Positions 26,715 through 39,104 of a stretch of 64,000 nucleotides of DNA are shown here, piece by piece. Every line of letters starts with the position of its first letter. Position 1 is the first letter of the stretch. The translations under genes were made by a program, and so were the position numbers. Source of the DNA: Enterobacter sp. ENT03 (lineage in GTDB: Bacteria; Pseudomonadota; Gammaproteobacteria; Enterobacterales; Enterobacteriaceae); the NCBI RefSeq assembly GCF_019218745.1, contig NZ_JAHUXA010000001.1, positions 930,001 to 994,000 on the forward strand, in the 5' to 3' direction. Below the pieces are notes generated by a model, which saw nothing but the letters and a program-made list of their open reading frames with translations, was not told where the DNA came from and ran no database searches.

Positions 26715-27965
26715 TCAACGTACCACACATGCGCGCTTATCAGGCTGATGTTTATAATTAAAGGCAAAGAAAAAGATCACTGCCAGCGCGAGGGCATAAC
26801 CCGCAAAAACCAGCCAGATCGTCTGCCAGTCCTTGACGCCATCCACGGAAAAATAGTCCACCGCCAGTCCGCTCAGGATGGAACCCACATACGCCCCGAC
26901 GCCGTTAACCATGGTCATAAACAGCCCCTGCGCACTGGCGCGGATTTCTGAACTGACCTCCTGCTCAACAAACACCGAACCGGAAATGTTGAAGAAATCG
27001 AAGGCGCAGCCGTAAACGATCATCGACATCAACAGCAGTATGCAGCCGACCGGAGACGGATCGCCAAACGCGAACAGCCCGAAGCGCAGCATCCACGCCA
27101 CCATGCTCATCAGCATCACCGTCTTAATGCCGTAACGGCGCAGGAAAAACGGGATGGTGAGGATAAAACCGATCTCCGCCATTTGTGAAACGGACAGCAG
27201 AATCGACGGGTATTTCACCACCAGACTGTCGGCAAACTCCGGCTGGCGGGCAAAGTCATGCAGGAAAGGATTACCAAAGACGTTTGTAATTTGCAGCACC
27301 GCCCCCAGCAGCATGGCAAAGAGAAAAAACACCGCCATGCGGGGATTTTTGAACAATACAAAAGCATTGAGTCCGAGTTTACTGCTCCACGACTGCGACA
27401 CTGTTTTCGCCACCGTCGGAATTTTGGGCAGCGTCAGGGAATAGGCCGCAAGGCACAGGGATGAGGCGGAGGCGATATAGAGCTGCGCGCTGCTAAGCTC
27501 CAGATCCATCAGGCTTACTGTCCACATGGCAACGATAAAACCGGCGGTACCGTAAACGCGGATCGGCGGAAAATGGCTTACCGTATCCAGCCCCGCCTGC
27601 TCAAGACAGGAGTACGAAATACTGTTGGACAGCGCAATGGTCGGCATAAACGCCATCGCATTGACCAGCATCACCCAGAACATCAGATCGGGCGTACTGA
27701 CGCTGGCGGCGTAAAACATCGCCCCGGCGCACACCAGATGGCACAGCAGATAAGCCCGCTCCGCCCGCAGCCATTTATCAGCGATGATCCCCATGATGCC
27801 CGGCATGATAATCGCCGCCAGCCCTTTTGAGCTGTAGACCATCCCCACGTTTGCCCCGCTAAAATGCAGGGTGTTGATCATGTACGAGCCAAGGGTCACC
27901 AACCAGCTTCCCCAGATGAAGTACTGCAAAAACGACATGATTTTTAAGCGAACCGTGATCCCCAT
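26715..27965 (-). CDS. xapB: XapB, xanthosine/nucleoside:H+ symporter
   Basis: This 416-residue protein is a twelve-span nucleoside:H+ symporter (NHS family of MFS) close to E. coli XapB (418) and related to NupG. Recognisable segments are SFLQYFIWGSWLVTLGSYM, GIIADKWLRAERAYLLCHL and FDFFNISGSVFVEQEV. It imports xanthosine and other nucleosides. The start at 27965 has AAGGAAAAGG upstream. It follows xapA by 61 bases, so the two form the xapAB operon. Confidence 0.94.
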   Translation of the reverse strand: MGITVRLKIMSFLQYFIWGSWLVTLGSYMINTLHFSGANVGMVYSSKGLAAIIMPGIMGIIADKWLRAERAYLLCHLVCAGAMFYAASVSTPDLMFWVMLVNAMAFMPTIALSNSISYSCLEQAGLDTVSHFPPIRVYGTAGFIVAMWTVSLMDLELSSAQLYIASASSLCLAAYSLTLPKIPTVAKTVSQSWSSKLGLNAFVLFKNPRMAVFFLFAMLLGAVLQITNVFGNPFLHDFARQPEFADSLVVKYPSILLSVSQMAEIGFILTIPFFLRRYGIKTVMLMSMVAWMLRFGLFAFGDPSPVGCILLLMSMIVYGCAFDFFNISGSVFVEQEVSSEIRASAQGLFMTMVNGVGAYVGSILSGLAVDYFSVDGVKDWQTIWLVFAGYALALAVIFFFAFNYKHQPDKRACVVR

Positions 27966-28026
27966 AGCCTTTTCCTTGTCGCAGAAAGACAAACCGCCCC
28001 GGCCAGCGGAGCGGTATTTGTGATTA

Positions 28027-28860
28027 TCAGGCCAGCTTGCGCAGGAAACCGCAAATCAGGTCGATGAAGTTCTGCCGCGAGAGCTCCGCCGCGGCGAGGG
28101 TCTGCGCATGGGAAAGCTTCACGTCCCCTAGTCCTTCCGCCAGATTGGTGATGGCCGACACCGCCACCACTTTCATTCCGCAGTGGCGCGCGGTAATCAC
28201 TTCCGGCACGACGGACATGCCCACCACATCGCCGCCGATAATTTGCATCATGCGGATCTCCGCCGCCGTTTCGAAGTTCGGGCCGGAGTAAGAGACAAAC
28301 ACACCTTCACTGAGCGGGAAGCCCGCTTCCTGTGCCACCGTGTGCAGCAGCGCGCGGTAATCCGCGTCATAGGCGTTCGCCAGCGAAAAGAACCGCTCGC
28401 CGAAGCGGTCATCGTTCGGCCCGCACAGCGGCGATCCCGGCATGGTGTTAATGTGGTCTGACAGGGCGACCAGACTGCCCGGCCCGACCTCCGGGCGTAA
28501 CGATCCGGCGGCGTTAGTGCAGAACAACAATTCACAGCCCAGCAGATCGAAAGTACGTACCGCATCGGTCATCACCGTCATACCACGACCTTCATAGTAG
28601 TGGCCCCGGCCTTTCATACAGGCCACCGGTACGCCCGCCAGAGTACCGAGCACCAGCTCGCCCGCGTGACCGTGCACCGTACTGACCGGGAAGCCCGGTA
28701 ATTCTTCATAAGAGATCGCTACCGCATCGACGATCTGATCGGCCAGCGCGCCCAGGCCGGAGCCTAAAATGAACGCCACGCGGGGGGTGAAATCCGGTTT
28801 GCGCGCCCGAATGATGTCAGCACAGATAAAAGCATGATCGGAAAAATGGGCAGGGGTCAT
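28027..28860 (-). CDS. xapA: XapA, purine nucleoside phosphorylase II (xanthosine phosphorylase)
   Basis: This 277-residue trimeric-type purine nucleoside phosphorylase matches E. coli XapA (277). FILGSGLGALAD is the phosphate-binding loop, TVHGHAGELVLGTL and KGRGHYYEG are conserved sugar/phosphate elements, and LLFCTNAAGSLRPEVGPG binds the base. It splits xanthosine, inosine and guanosine to base and ribose 1-phosphate. First gene of xapAB; its promoter should be XapR-dependent. Confidence 0.95.
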   Translation of the reverse strand: MTPAHFSDHAFICADIIRARKPDFTPRVAFILGSGLGALADQIVDAVAISYEELPGFPVSTVHGHAGELVLGTLAGVPVACMKGRGHYYEGRGMTVMTDAVRTFDLLGCELLFCTNAAGSLRPEVGPGSLVALSDHINTMPGSPLCGPNDDRFGERFFSLANAYDADYRALLHTVAQEAGFPLSEGVFVSYSGPNFETAAEIRMMQIIGGDVVGMSVVPEVITARHCGMKVVAVSAITNLAEGLGDVKLSHAQTLAAAELSRQNFIDLICGFLRKLA

Positions 28861-29051
28861 GGCGTGTCCTTAATCGTTATGTTTTGCCGTGCGGAAGGCT
28901 CCGCGGGTACTGAGGTTTTATAACGACTCCTGCGCTTTACTGACCAATACACTTTTCTGGCCATATTGATAGCGTCTCTGTATTGATTGCACGCGAACGC
29001 GAAACACCGTCACGCTTATTCATATCGGCAATGATTACCCCACTTATCGTC

Positions 29052-29078
29052 TCAAGCTCTGCTAAAAAATGCCGATAT
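29052..29078 (+). promoter_or_regulatory. Sigma-28 (FliA) type promoter of the FlxA-like gene
   Basis: TCAAGCTC and GCCGATAT are 11 bases apart, against the sigma-28 consensus TAAAGTTT-N11-GCCGATAA. The -10 matches at seven of eight positions. It is 30 bases before the gene and agrees with the flagellar control of flxA in E. coli. Confidence 0.75.
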
Positions 29079-29108
29079 AACAATTTTATGGCAAACAAGG
29101 AGTTCATA

Positions 29109-29453
29109 ATGACGACCATCTCGACGACCACCCCGTCAGTACAAAATAGTGGCAGTTCGCGCTCGTCCAGTTCAGGAAATGACATCGCAGCCCAGATCAG
29201 CCGTCTGACGCAGCAGGTGACTAAACTGACCGCGCAGCTGAAAGAAGTGGCGAACGGCACAGGTACGACCGACGAGAAACGAAAGCAGCAGGAACAGCTT
29301 CAGTCGCAGATCCAGTTGCTACAGGCGCAGATCGCACAGCTGCAAAACCAGCAGGCCAAAGAAGCTGAGAAGAAACAAGAAGAGAAGCAGCTGGCCAAAG
29401 CGGAAGGCGTGAACACCCCGTCTGACGACCACAAGATCGATATTTATATTTAA
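29109..29453 (+). CDS. FlxA-like coiled-coil protein, probably FliA-regulated
   Basis: This 114-residue protein has a Ser/Thr-rich N-terminus (about 25 residues), a long Gln/Lys/Leu-rich heptad region (residues 28-100, for example QLQSQIQLLQAQIAQLQNQQ), and the closing SDDHKIDIYI seen in FlxA-type proteins. It has no signal peptide and no cysteines. FlxA is a late flagellar-regulon gene of unknown function in E. coli. ATG 29109 is preceded by AAGGAG. The candidate sigma-28 promoter upstream supports the assignment. It lies between xapA and yfeH, where E. coli has yfeN and yfeR. Confidence 0.78.
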   Translation: MTTISTTTPSVQNSGSSRSSSSGNDIAAQISRLTQQVTKLTAQLKEVANGTGTTDEKRKQQEQLQSQIQLLQAQIAQLQNQQAKEAEKKQEEKQLAKAEGVNTPSDDHKIDIYI

Positions 29454-29635
29454 CATCCGCTCATACGCAAGGCTCCGGCGATCCGTCGGGCCTTTCCGCC
29501 TGCCCCGCCCTTTTTATCTTCTGAATTGCACATTGCGGATCCTTAACCTATCTGTTTCATAAATGAATGACAGAAATGACTTTTATTTAGCAGAGAGAAA
29601 AACGCAGAATAATGAGACTGACTTCAGGAGTGTTT

Positions 29636-30640
29636 ATGAAAATTTTCCGCATCCTCGATCCCTTCACCTTAACCCTGGTGGCGGTGGTGTTACTGGCATC
29701 GTTCTTCCCGGCGCGCGGTGGTTTTGTACCCTTTTTTGAGGGGCTGACCACCGCCGCCATCGCCCTGCTGTTCTTTATGCACGGTGCGAAACTGTCCCGC
29801 GAAGCCATTATCGCTGGCGGCAGCCACTGGCGGCTGCATCTGTGGGTGATGTGCAGCACCTTTGTTATCTTCCCGGTGCTGGGCGTGCTCTTTGCCTGGT
29901 GGGCACCTGTTAATGTCAGCCCGGAGCTGTATACCGGTTTTCTCTATCTGTGCATTCTGCCCGCCACCGTACAGTCTGCTATTGCGTTTACCTCCCTTGC
30001 GGGCGGTAACGTTGCCGCTGCCGTCTGTTCAGCGTCGGCATCGAGTTTGCTGGGGATTTTCCTGTCACCGCTGCTGGTGGGTCTGGTGATGAATATGCAC
30101 GGCGCGGAAGGCAGTCTGGAGCAGGTGGGCAAAATTATGCTGCAACTGCTGTTGCCGTTTGTGCTCGGCCACCTGTCACGTCCGTGGATCGCAGGTTTTG
30201 TGACGAAGCATAAAAAATGGATTTCAAAAACTGACCAGACGTCGATTCTGCTGGTGGTCTATTCAGCCTTTAGCGAAGCGGTGGTTAACGGCATCTGGCA
30301 TAAAGTGGGCGCAGGCTCGCTGCTGTTTATCGTCATCGTCAGCATTGTGCTGCTGGCCATTATCATCGGGATAAATATCTTTGCCGCCCGTCGCTTTGGG
30401 TTTAATAAGGCCGATGAGATCACTATTGTCTTCTGCGGCTCGAAGAAAAGTCTCGCCAACGGCATTCCGATGGCGAATATTCTCTTTCCCGCTGCCGCGG
30501 TGGGGATGATGGTGTTACCGCTGATGATTTTCCACCAGATCCAGCTGATGGTTTGTGCGGTGATGGCGCGACGCTATAAGCGTCAGAGTGAAGTATTGCA
30601 GGCGCAGGAAGCCACTGCCTCCGACGCCACGCGGGGCTAA
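29636..30640 (+). CDS. yfeH: YfeH, bile acid:sodium symporter family (SBF-like) membrane protein
   Basis: This 334-residue protein matches E. coli YfeH (332). It has about ten hydrophobic segments, with LLFFMHGAKLSREAIIAGG near residue 50, LPATVQSAIAFTSLAGGNVAAAVCSAS (in part) near 110, and FCGSKKSLANGIPMANILFP near 270, all family hallmarks of the SBF/PF13593 group. Substrate unknown. CAGGAG precedes the ATG at 29636. The last four bases overlap the convergent ypeB stop codon. Confidence 0.94.
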   Translation: MKIFRILDPFTLTLVAVVLLASFFPARGGFVPFFEGLTTAAIALLFFMHGAKLSREAIIAGGSHWRLHLWVMCSTFVIFPVLGVLFAWWAPVNVSPELYTGFLYLCILPATVQSAIAFTSLAGGNVAAAVCSASASSLLGIFLSPLLVGLVMNMHGAEGSLEQVGKIMLQLLLPFVLGHLSRPWIAGFVTKHKKWISKTDQTSILLVVYSAFSEAVVNGIWHKVGAGSLLFIVIVSIVLLAIIIGINIFAARRFGFNKADEITIVFCGSKKSLANGIPMANILFPAAAVGMMVLPLMIFHQIQLMVCAVMARRYKRQSEVLQAQEATASDATRG

Positions 30641-30852
30641 GGGCGTCGCAGGGGCTGCACCAGATGCGTCAGCCCCTCAGTTTTGATCAATAGCGTAAAC
30701 GCCATCAGCTCACCCAGATGCCCGGCAGGAAATTCATCCTTACGGGCAAACCACAACAAATACTCTTCCGGCAGGTCTATCAGCCTGCGCCCTTTGTATT
30801 TACCAAAGGGCATTTCGGTGTTGGCGATCTCGATTAGCTGCGCGCTATCCAT
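30637..30852 (-). CDS. ypeB: YpeB, DUF3820 family protein
   Basis: This 71-residue protein has the DUF3820 core MPFGKYKGRRLIDLPEEYLLWF and then EFPAGHLGELMAFTLLIK. It corresponds to E. coli YpeB (72 residues); function unknown, and related domains occur next to nuclease folds. The start at 30852 lies 1 base after the ligA stop codon, so it is translated from the ligA transcript. An in-frame codon three residues upstream would overlap ligA. Confidence 0.9.
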   Translation of the reverse strand: MDSAQLIEIANTEMPFGKYKGRRLIDLPEEYLLWFARKDEFPAGHLGELMAFTLLIKTEGLTHLVQPLRRP

Positions 30853-30853
30853 T

Positions 30854-32881
<2,028 letters not shown>

Positions 32882-32885
32882 TCAA

Positions 32886-32914
32886 TAATAAAAACCCCCG
32901 ACAGGCGGGGGTTC
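32886..32914 (-). terminator. zipA terminator
   Basis: On the minus strand, ACCCCCGCC and TGTCGGGGGT form a stem followed by five T. It lies between zipA and ligA. Confidence 0.85.
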
Positions 32915-32943
32915 AGGAAGGGGTTAACACAGCGACGCGCAGG

Positions 32944-33975
32944 TTACGCGTTTGCCTCTTTAACTTCGCGAATGCGGGCCTGATACTCACGCAGCTTTTG
33001 CGGCGTCATCATGCGGCGCTGATCGTCCAGCACCATACCACCCACTTCGTCAGCAATGTACTGCGCCGACTGTAGCATCAGCTTAAAGTTTTGCAGTTCA
33101 TCGCCATAGGACGGCACCTGCATAAAGATGGTCACGCCAGGCGTGGTGAAATTGCCGGTCATCTCTGGATCAAAGGTGCCAGGGTTGACCATGTTCGCCA
33201 GGCTAAACAGTGCCGGCCCGCTGCCGTCAGGGCTAAGGTGACGATGGAAAATGTTCATGTCACCGAACATAAAGCCCGCCTGCTGGATGCTGTTAAGCAA
33301 CACATCGCCATTGATTTCCGTCCCCTGATGCGCGGCGACGCTCATCACAATCACCGTCTCTTTGCGCTTCGGTGGTTCAGGTGCAGCGACCGGTTGTTCA
33401 ATGATCGGCGCAGGAGCAGGCTCTGGCTGCTGCACCGGCTGCGGTGCAGATTGCGGCGCGCTGTATTGCGGCTCACCGTGCGGTGCTGTCGGTTGCGGCT
33501 GTTGTACCGGCTGGTGGGTCACCGGCTGGTGATGCTGATGCTGAACTGGCTGCGGCTGAACCGACTGATGCGGCTGCTGCACAGGCTGGTGCGGCGCGTC
33601 GTCATAAGCCGCAGGCGCAGGTTCGCGCCGCGTTACCGGTTCACGAGCAGGCACCGTGGCCGTCGGACGAGGCTGCGCCGACGCATAAGGCGGCTGATAC
33701 TGGTGCTGGGGCGAACGAGGGGCGTCTTGCTCAGGGGCTGCACCCGGCGCAGGGTTAACCCGGTGAACACGCACTTCACCCACGCCATCATCGGCGTCGT
33801 CATCGATGTCGTCCTCAAACGGTTCATCATCACGACGCGACTTCATGCGTTTTAATGGGCGATCGCGGAACATAGAAGAGCGCTCTTTCCGGCTGGTCCA
33901 GAACCCATGTACCAGCAGAGCGATTATGGCGATCGCGCCAACAATGATTAATATCAGACGCAAATCCTGCATCAT
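32944..33975 (-). CDS. zipA: ZipA, FtsZ-anchoring cell-division protein
   Basis: This 343-residue protein shows the ZipA layout: a single N-terminal membrane anchor ([21 protein letters not shown]), a charged segment ([19 protein letters not shown]), and a long linker of about 130 residues rich in Pro, Gln and His. The globular FtsZ-binding domain occupies residues 205-340 ([22 protein letters not shown] and [18 protein letters not shown]). It tethers the Z ring to the inner membrane. Tandem ATG codons at 33975/33972 give the start; a longer reading (to 34065) lacks family support. The linker is a little longer and more repetitive than in E. coli (328 residues). Confidence 0.95.
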   Translation of the reverse strand: MMQDLRLILIIVGAIAIIALLVHGFWTSRKERSSMFRDRPLKRMKSRRDDEPFEDDIDDDADDGVGEVRVHRVNPAPGAAPEQDAPRSPQHQYQPPYASAQPRPTATVPAREPVTRREPAPAAYDDAPHQPVQQPHQSVQPQPVQHQHHQPVTHQPVQQPQPTAPHGEPQYSAPQSAPQPVQQPEPAPAPIIEQPVAAPEPPKRKETVIVMSVAAHQGTEINGDVLLNSIQQAGFMFGDMNIFHRHLSPDGSGPALFSLANMVNPGTFDPEMTGNFTTPGVTIFMQVPSYGDELQNFKLMLQSAQYIADEVGGMVLDDQRRMMTPQKLREYQARIREVKEANA

Positions 33976-34204
33976 TATATTCTCTGTTGTTCTAACACCT
34001 TGCCACCACGGCAAACATTTACTCACTAAGAGTATTTGCCGATTACCGCAAGTGCAAGTGTGCACATGGCTTTCACTGCATAAAGATGAACAAAATCGTG
34101 CTTTTTGCTGTTTTTTCGAACATTTCCGAACTAGCCAGCGACGCGTAAACCGTTAATATAGCCGTGCACTTTCCCTTGCTGTCACTAAAGGAGTCTGGCC
34201 TGAC

Positions 34205-34966
34205 ATGGGTTTATCATCTGCAACCGCGCCTCGTAGCGGCGTCTGGTACTTTTCTCAGGGCTGGAAGCTCATCACCCTCCCCGGCATTCGACGCTTTGTG
34301 ATCATGCCGCTGCTGGTCAATATTTTGCTGATGGGCGGCGCATTTTTATGGCTGTTTATGCAACTCGACAGCTGGATCCCACAACTGATGACGCACGTGC
34401 CGGACTGGTTACAGTGGCTGAGCTACCTGTTGTGGCCCATCGTCGTCATATCCGTGGTGCTGGTGTTTGGCTACTTCTTCTCGACTATCGCCAACTGGAT
34501 CGCGGCCCCCTTTAACGGCCTGCTGGCGGAGCAGCTGGAAGCGCGGCTGACCGGGGCAACGCCGCCGGATACCGGGATCGGTGCCATCATGAAAGACATT
34601 CCGCGCATTATGAAGCGGGAATGGCAGAAACTGGCGTGGTATCTGCCGCGCGCGTTCGTACTGGTCATCCTCTATTTTATTCCCGGCATTGGCCAGACGG
34701 TGGCCCCAGTACTGTGGTTCCTGTTCAGTGCCTGGATGCTGGCGATCCAGTATTGCGACTATCCCTTTGATAACCACAAAGTGCCCTTTAAAACCATGCG
34801 CGAGGCATTGCGCACGCAAAAAGCCACAAATATGCAATTTGGCGCGCTGACAAGCCTGTTTACGCTGATCCCATTCCTCAATCTGGTGATCATGCCCGTC
34901 GCTGTATGCGGCGCAACGGCAATGTGGGTTGACTGTTATCGACCAAAACATGCGCTGTGGAAGTGA
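34205..34966 (+). CDS. cysZ: CysZ, sulfate transporter
   Basis: This 253-residue membrane protein is the same length as E. coli CysZ. It has four long hydrophobic stretches and the segments [21 protein letters not shown] (in part) and [31 protein letters not shown] (in part). It brings sulfate into the cytoplasm for assimilation and lies 140 bases before cysK. AAAGGAG lies 11 bases before the ATG. It is divergent from zipA. Confidence 0.95.
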   Translation: MGLSSATAPRSGVWYFSQGWKLITLPGIRRFVIMPLLVNILLMGGAFLWLFMQLDSWIPQLMTHVPDWLQWLSYLLWPIVVISVVLVFGYFFSTIANWIAAPFNGLLAEQLEARLTGATPPDTGIGAIMKDIPRIMKREWQKLAWYLPRAFVLVILYFIPGIGQTVAPVLWFLFSAWMLAIQYCDYPFDNHKVPFKTMREALRTQKATNMQFGALTSLFTLIPFLNLVIMPVAVCGATAMWVDCYRPKHALWK

Positions 34967-35106
34967 GTGGATTATTCCTCTACTTATTCCATACTTGTTG
35001 CCATTATTTCTCATCAGCATATAGATATGCGAAATCCGTACTTCCGCATCATTCTTAACCGCGTATGCTGATGACGTTCCCAAATTCATACAGTTAAGGA
35101 CGGGCT

Positions 35107-36078
35107 ATGAGTAAGATTTTTGAAGACAACTCGTTGACTATCGGTCATACGCCGCTGGTTCGACTGAACCGCATCGGCAATGGACGCATCCTGGCGAAGG
35201 TTGAATCCCGCAACCCGAGCTTCAGCGTGAAATGCCGTATCGGTGCCAATATGATTTGGGATGCCGAAAAACGGGGTGTGCTGAAACAGGGCGTTGAACT
35301 GGTTGAACCGACCAGCGGCAATACCGGCATCGCGCTGGCCTATGTGGCCGCAGCGCGCGGTTACAAACTGACGCTGACCATGCCGGAAACCATGAGCATT
35401 GAACGCCGTAAGCTGCTGAAAGCGCTGGGTGCGAATCTGGTGCTGACCGAAGGCCCGAAAGGCATGAAAGGCGCCATCCAGAAAGCAGAAGAAATTGTCG
35501 CCAGCGATCCGGCGAAATATCTGCTGCTGCAACAGTTCAGTAACCCGGCCAACCCGGAAATCCATGAAAAAACCACTGGCCCGGAAATCTGGGAAGATAC
35601 CGATGGTCAGGTTGATGTGTTTATCGCGGGCGTAGGTACCGGCGGTACGCTGACCGGCGTCAGTCGTTACATCAAAAACACCAAAGGCAAAACGGACCTC
35701 ATCACCGTGGCGGTTGAACCGACCGATTCCCCGGTGATCAAGCAGGCGCTGGCTGGCGAAGAGCTGAAGCCTGGCCCGCATAAAATTCAGGGGATTGGCG
35801 CAGGATTTATTCCTGGCAACCTGGATCTGAAACTGATCGACAAAGTGGTGACCATCACCAACGAAGAAGCGATCGACACTGCGCGTCGTCTGATGGAAGA
35901 AGAAGGTATTCTGGCCGGCATCTCCTCCGGTGCGGCGGTAGCCGCCGCGCTCAAGTTGCAGGAAGATGAGGCCTTTACCAACAAGAATATTGTCGTTATT
36001 CTACCTTCTTCCGGTGAGCGTTATTTAAGCACTGCGCTGTTTGCTGATCTTTTCACGGAAAAAGAACTGCAGCAGTAA
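35107..36078 (+). CDS. cysK: CysK, O-acetylserine sulfhydrylase A
   Basis: This 323-residue PLP enzyme is the same length as E. coli CysK. PLP is bound by the Lys in [12 protein letters not shown] (residue 42); the substrate loop is [12 protein letters not shown] and the phosphate-binding loop is [10 protein letters not shown]. It makes cysteine from O-acetylserine and sulfide, and binds CysE through its C-terminus. The CysB-regulated promoter is expected in the 140 bases upstream. A terminator follows at 36101-36131. Confidence 0.97.
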   Translation: MSKIFEDNSLTIGHTPLVRLNRIGNGRILAKVESRNPSFSVKCRIGANMIWDAEKRGVLKQGVELVEPTSGNTGIALAYVAAARGYKLTLTMPETMSIERRKLLKALGANLVLTEGPKGMKGAIQKAEEIVASDPAKYLLLQQFSNPANPEIHEKTTGPEIWEDTDGQVDVFIAGVGTGGTLTGVSRYIKNTKGKTDLITVAVEPTDSPVIKQALAGEELKPGPHKIQGIGAGFIPGNLDLKLIDKVVTITNEEAIDTARRLMEEEGILAGISSGAAVAAALKLQEDEAFTNKNIVVILPSSGERYLSTALFADLFTEKELQQ

Positions 36079-36100
36079 CGCCAGCACAGTAAAATTGCGC

Positions 36101-36131
36101 AAAAAAGCACCTGTTAAGGTGCTTTTTTGTG
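36101..36131 (+). terminator. cysK terminator
   Basis: AAGCACCT and AGGTGCTT form an 8-bp stem around GTTA, followed by T residues. Confidence 0.92.
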
Positions 36132-36199
36132 GCGTACTTCAAATTTTCCACTCTCGTGGCATTGATTACCCCCGCCGGGTCTGGTATTTAACCACCACA

Positions 36200-36222
36200 T
36201 TTATTTCGAAGCGCGAAATTAA
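36200..36222 (+). promoter_or_regulatory. Candidate Mlc operator upstream of ptsH
   Basis: TTATTTCGAAGCGCGAAATT, followed by AA, matches the Mlc site pattern (an AT-rich inverted repeat around ATTTCG/CGAAAT). A TGTGA half-site for CRP lies just downstream, near 36229. E. coli ptsHI is known to be controlled by Mlc and CRP at this position. Confidence 0.55.
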
Positions 36223-36463
36223 TCGAATTGTGACTTTGCGCCAGCTGAATCGATTTAATGATTTGGTTCAGGTCTCGCTTTCGCGGCATAATGATTAATG
36301 ACGGACGAAACCTTAACGGCCAGAAATTTCAGGCTCCGGATTTGCGTCATCACGCTTCTGTATCGCGCCCCGTTACTATTGGCGCTAACAATACAGGCTA
36401 AAGTTAAGCCGCCAGGCTAGACTTTAGTTCCACAACACTAAACCTATAAGTTGGGGAAATACA

Positions 36464-36721
36464 ATGTTCCAGCAAGAAGTTACCATTACCGCTCCGAACG
36501 GTCTGCATACCCGCCCTGCTGCTCAGTTTGTTAAAGAAGCAAAAGGCTTCTCTTCTGAGATCACTGTGACCTCCAATGGCAAAAGCGCCAGTGCTAAAAG
36601 CCTGTTCAAACTGCAAACTCTGGGTCTGACTCAGGGTACTGTGGTTACGCTGTCTGCTGAAGGCGAAGACGAGCAGAAAGCCGTTGAGCATCTGGTAAAA
36701 CTGATGGCTGAACTCGAGTAA
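36464..36721 (+). CDS. ptsH: HPr, phosphocarrier protein of the PTS
   Basis: This 85-residue protein is HPr. The phosphorylated His15 lies in [14 protein letters not shown] and the Ser46 region is [17 protein letters not shown]. It carries phosphate from enzyme I to all EIIA domains, including GfrA and Crr in this window. It is the first gene of ptsHI-crr, 44 bases before ptsI. The 385-base gap from cysK to ptsH holds its promoter region. Confidence 0.98.
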   Translation: MFQQEVTITAPNGLHTRPAAQFVKEAKGFSSEITVTSNGKSASAKSLFKLQTLGLTQGTVVTLSAEGEDEQKAVEHLVKLMAELE

Positions 36722-36765
36722 GTTCACGGGTTCTTTTAAAAATCAGTCACAAGTAAGGTAGGGTT

Positions 36766-38493
36766 ATGATTTCAGGCATTTTAGCATCCCCGGGTATCGC
36801 TTTCGGCAAAGCACTGCTGCTGAAAGAAGACGAGATCGTCATCGACCGGAAAAAAATTTCTGCCGACAAGGTTGATCAGGAAGTTGAACGTTTTCTGAGC
36901 GGTCGTGCCAAGGCATCAGCGCAACTGGAAGCCATTAAGACTAAAGCTGGCGAAACTTTCGGTGAAGAAAAAGAAGCCATCTTCGAAGGGCACATTATGC
37001 TGCTCGAAGATGAGGAGCTTGAGCAGGAAATCATAGCCCTGATTAAAGATAAGCACGTCACTGCTGATGCAGCCGCGCACGAAATTATCGAAGGTCAGGC
37101 CACCGCTCTTGAAGAGCTGGATGACGAATACCTGAAAGAGCGCGCCGCTGACGTGCGCGACATCGGTAAACGTCTGCTGCGCAATATTCTTGGTCTGGCA
37201 ATTATCGATCTGAGCGCTATTCAGGATGAAGTTATCCTGGTGGCAGCGGATCTGACCCCGTCTGAAACGGCACAGCTGAACCTGAAGAAGGTGCTTGGCT
37301 TTATCACTGACGTTGGCGGCCGTACCTCCCACACCTCTATCATGGCGCGTTCCCTTGAGCTGCCAGCGATTGTGGGCACCGGTAGCGTCACCACGCAGGT
37401 GAAGAACGACGACTATCTGATTCTGGATGCCGTAAACAATGCGGTTTACGTCAATCCGACTAACGAAGAAATCGAAAAACTGCGTGCCGTGCAGGAACAG
37501 GTTGCCAGCGAAAAAGCTGAACTGGCAAAACTGAAAGATCTGCCGGCCATTACGCTGGACGGCCATCAGGTTGAAGTGTGCGCCAATATTGGTACTGTCC
37601 GCGACGTAGACGGTGCTGAGCGCAACGGCGCTGAAGGTGTCGGCCTGTACCGTACCGAATTCCTGTTCATGGATCGCGACTCTCTGCCGACTGAAGAAGA
37701 GCAATTCGCAGCGTATAAAGCCGTTGCTGAAGCCTGTGGCTCGCAAGCGGTTATCGTCCGTACCATGGACATCGGCGGCGACAAAGAGCTGCCGTACATG
37801 AACTTCCCGAAAGAAGAAAACCCGTTCCTGGGCTGGCGTGCAGTGCGTATCGCTATGGATCGTAAAGAGATCCTGCGCGATCAGGTTCGTGCCATCCTGC
37901 GCGCCTCTGCCTTCGGCAAACTACGCATCATGTTCCCGATGATCATCTCTGTTGAAGAAGTGCGTATTCTGAAAAAAGAGATCGAGATCTACAAACAGGA
38001 ACTGCGTGACGAAGGTAAAGCCTTTGATGAGAGCATTGAAGTGGGCGTGATGGTGGAAACCCCTGCGGCGGCGACCATTGCCCGTCACCTGGCCAAAGAA
38101 GTTGATTTCTTTAGCATAGGTACCAATGATTTAACGCAGTATACGCTGGCAGTTGACCGCGGTAATGATATGATTTCACATCTTTACCAGCCGATGTCAC
38201 CGTCCGTGCTGACGCTTATCAAGCAAGTCATTGATGCTTCTCATGCTGAAGGCAAATGGACTGGCATGTGTGGTGAGCTAGCAGGCGATGAACGTGCTAC
38301 ACTTCTGTTGCTGGGGATGGGTCTGGATGAATTCAGTATGAGTGCCATTTCTATCCCGCGCATTAAGAAGATTATCCGTAACACGAACTTCGAAGATGCG
38401 AAGGTATTAGCAGAGCAGGCTCTTGCTCAACCGACAACGGACGAGTTAATGACGCTGGTTAACAAGTTCATTGAAGAAAAAACAATCTGCTAA
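36766..38493 (+). CDS. ptsI: PTS enzyme I
   Basis: This 575-residue enzyme is the same length as E. coli enzyme I. The active His189 lies in [22 protein letters not shown] binding uses [27 protein letters not shown] and [16 protein letters not shown], and the catalytic Cys lies in [13 protein letters not shown]. It takes phosphate from PEP and passes it to HPr. Central gene of the ptsHI-crr operon. Confidence 0.98.
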   Translation: MISGILASPGIAFGKALLLKEDEIVIDRKKISADKVDQEVERFLSGRAKASAQLEAIKTKAGETFGEEKEAIFEGHIMLLEDEELEQEIIALIKDKHVTADAAAHEIIEGQATALEELDDEYLKERAADVRDIGKRLLRNILGLAIIDLSAIQDEVILVAADLTPSETAQLNLKKVLGFITDVGGRTSHTSIMARSLELPAIVGTGSVTTQVKNDDYLILDAVNNAVYVNPTNEEIEKLRAVQEQVASEKAELAKLKDLPAITLDGHQVEVCANIGTVRDVDGAERNGAEGVGLYRTEFLFMDRDSLPTEEEQFAAYKAVAEACGSQAVIVRTMDIGGDKELPYMNFPKEENPFLGWRAVRIAMDRKEILRDQVRAILRASAFGKLRIMFPMIISVEEVRILKKEIEIYKQELRDEGKAFDESIEVGVMVETPAAATIARHLAKEVDFFSIGTNDLTQYTLAVDRGNDMISHLYQPMSPSVLTLIKQVIDASHAEGKWTGMCGELAGDERATLLLLGMGLDEFSMSAISIPRIKKIIRNTNFEDAKVLAEQALAQPTTDELMTLVNKFIEEKTIC

Positions 38494-38533
38494 TCCACGA
38501 GATGCGGCCCAAATTACTGCTTAGGAGAAGATC

Positions 38534-39043
38534 ATGGGTTTGTTTGATAAACTGAAATCTCTGGTTTCTGACGATAAGAAAGATACCGGAACCATTGAGA
38601 TTATTGCTCCGCTGTCTGGCGAGATCGTCAATATTGAAGACGTGCCGGATGTGGTGTTCGCTGAGAAAATCGTTGGTGATGGCATTGCTATCAAACCAAC
38701 CGGTAACAAAATGGTGGCACCGGTTGACGGTACCATCGGCAAAATCTTTGAAACCAACCATGCCTTCTCTATCGAATCTGATAGCGGCATTGAGCTGTTC
38801 GTTCACTTCGGTATTGATACTGTTGAACTGAAAGGCGAAGGTTTCAAACGTATCGCCGAAGAAGGCCAGCGCGTTAAAGTTGGCGACCCGGTCATCGAGT
38901 TCGATCTGCCACTGCTGGAAGAGAAAGCCAAGTCTACCCTGACGCCGGTTGTTATCTCCAACATGGACGAAATCAAAGAGCTGATCAAACTGTCCGGTAG
39001 CGTGACCGTGGGCGAAACCCCGGTTATCCGCATCAAGAAGTAA
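38534..39043 (+). CDS. crr: EIIA-Glc, PTS glucose-specific IIA and catabolite-control hub
   Basis: This 169-residue protein equals E. coli Crr. The two active-site histidines are seen as [15 protein letters not shown] (His75) and [15 protein letters not shown] (His90). Unphosphorylated it blocks non-PTS permeases; phosphorylated it stimulates adenylate cyclase. Last gene of the pts operon. GGAGAA precedes its ATG, and a terminator follows at 39056-39090. Confidence 0.98.
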   Translation: MGLFDKLKSLVSDDKKDTGTIEIIAPLSGEIVNIEDVPDVVFAEKIVGDGIAIKPTGNKMVAPVDGTIGKIFETNHAFSIESDSGIELFVHFGIDTVELKGEGFKRIAEEGQRVKVGDPVIEFDLPLLEEKAKSTLTPVVISNMDEIKELIKLSGSVTVGETPVIRIKK

Positions 39044-39055
39044 TTCTTGCCGCAC

Positions 39056-39090
39056 ATAAAAAAGGCACCTGCAAAGGTGCCTTTTTTTGC
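39056..39090. terminator. Bidirectional terminator between crr and pdxK
   Basis: AAAAAAGGCACCT and AGGTGCCTTTTTTT form a long stem with A and T tails; it ends both convergent operons. Confidence 0.93.
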
Positions 39091-39104
39091 CTGTAGCCTC
39101 ACGG

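Noticed and set aside
28983-29108. N-terminal extension of the FlxA-like gene (156 codons in total)
   Set aside because: The extension would include the sigma-28 promoter and the ribosome binding site of the ATG at 29109, and its sequence does not look like the family.
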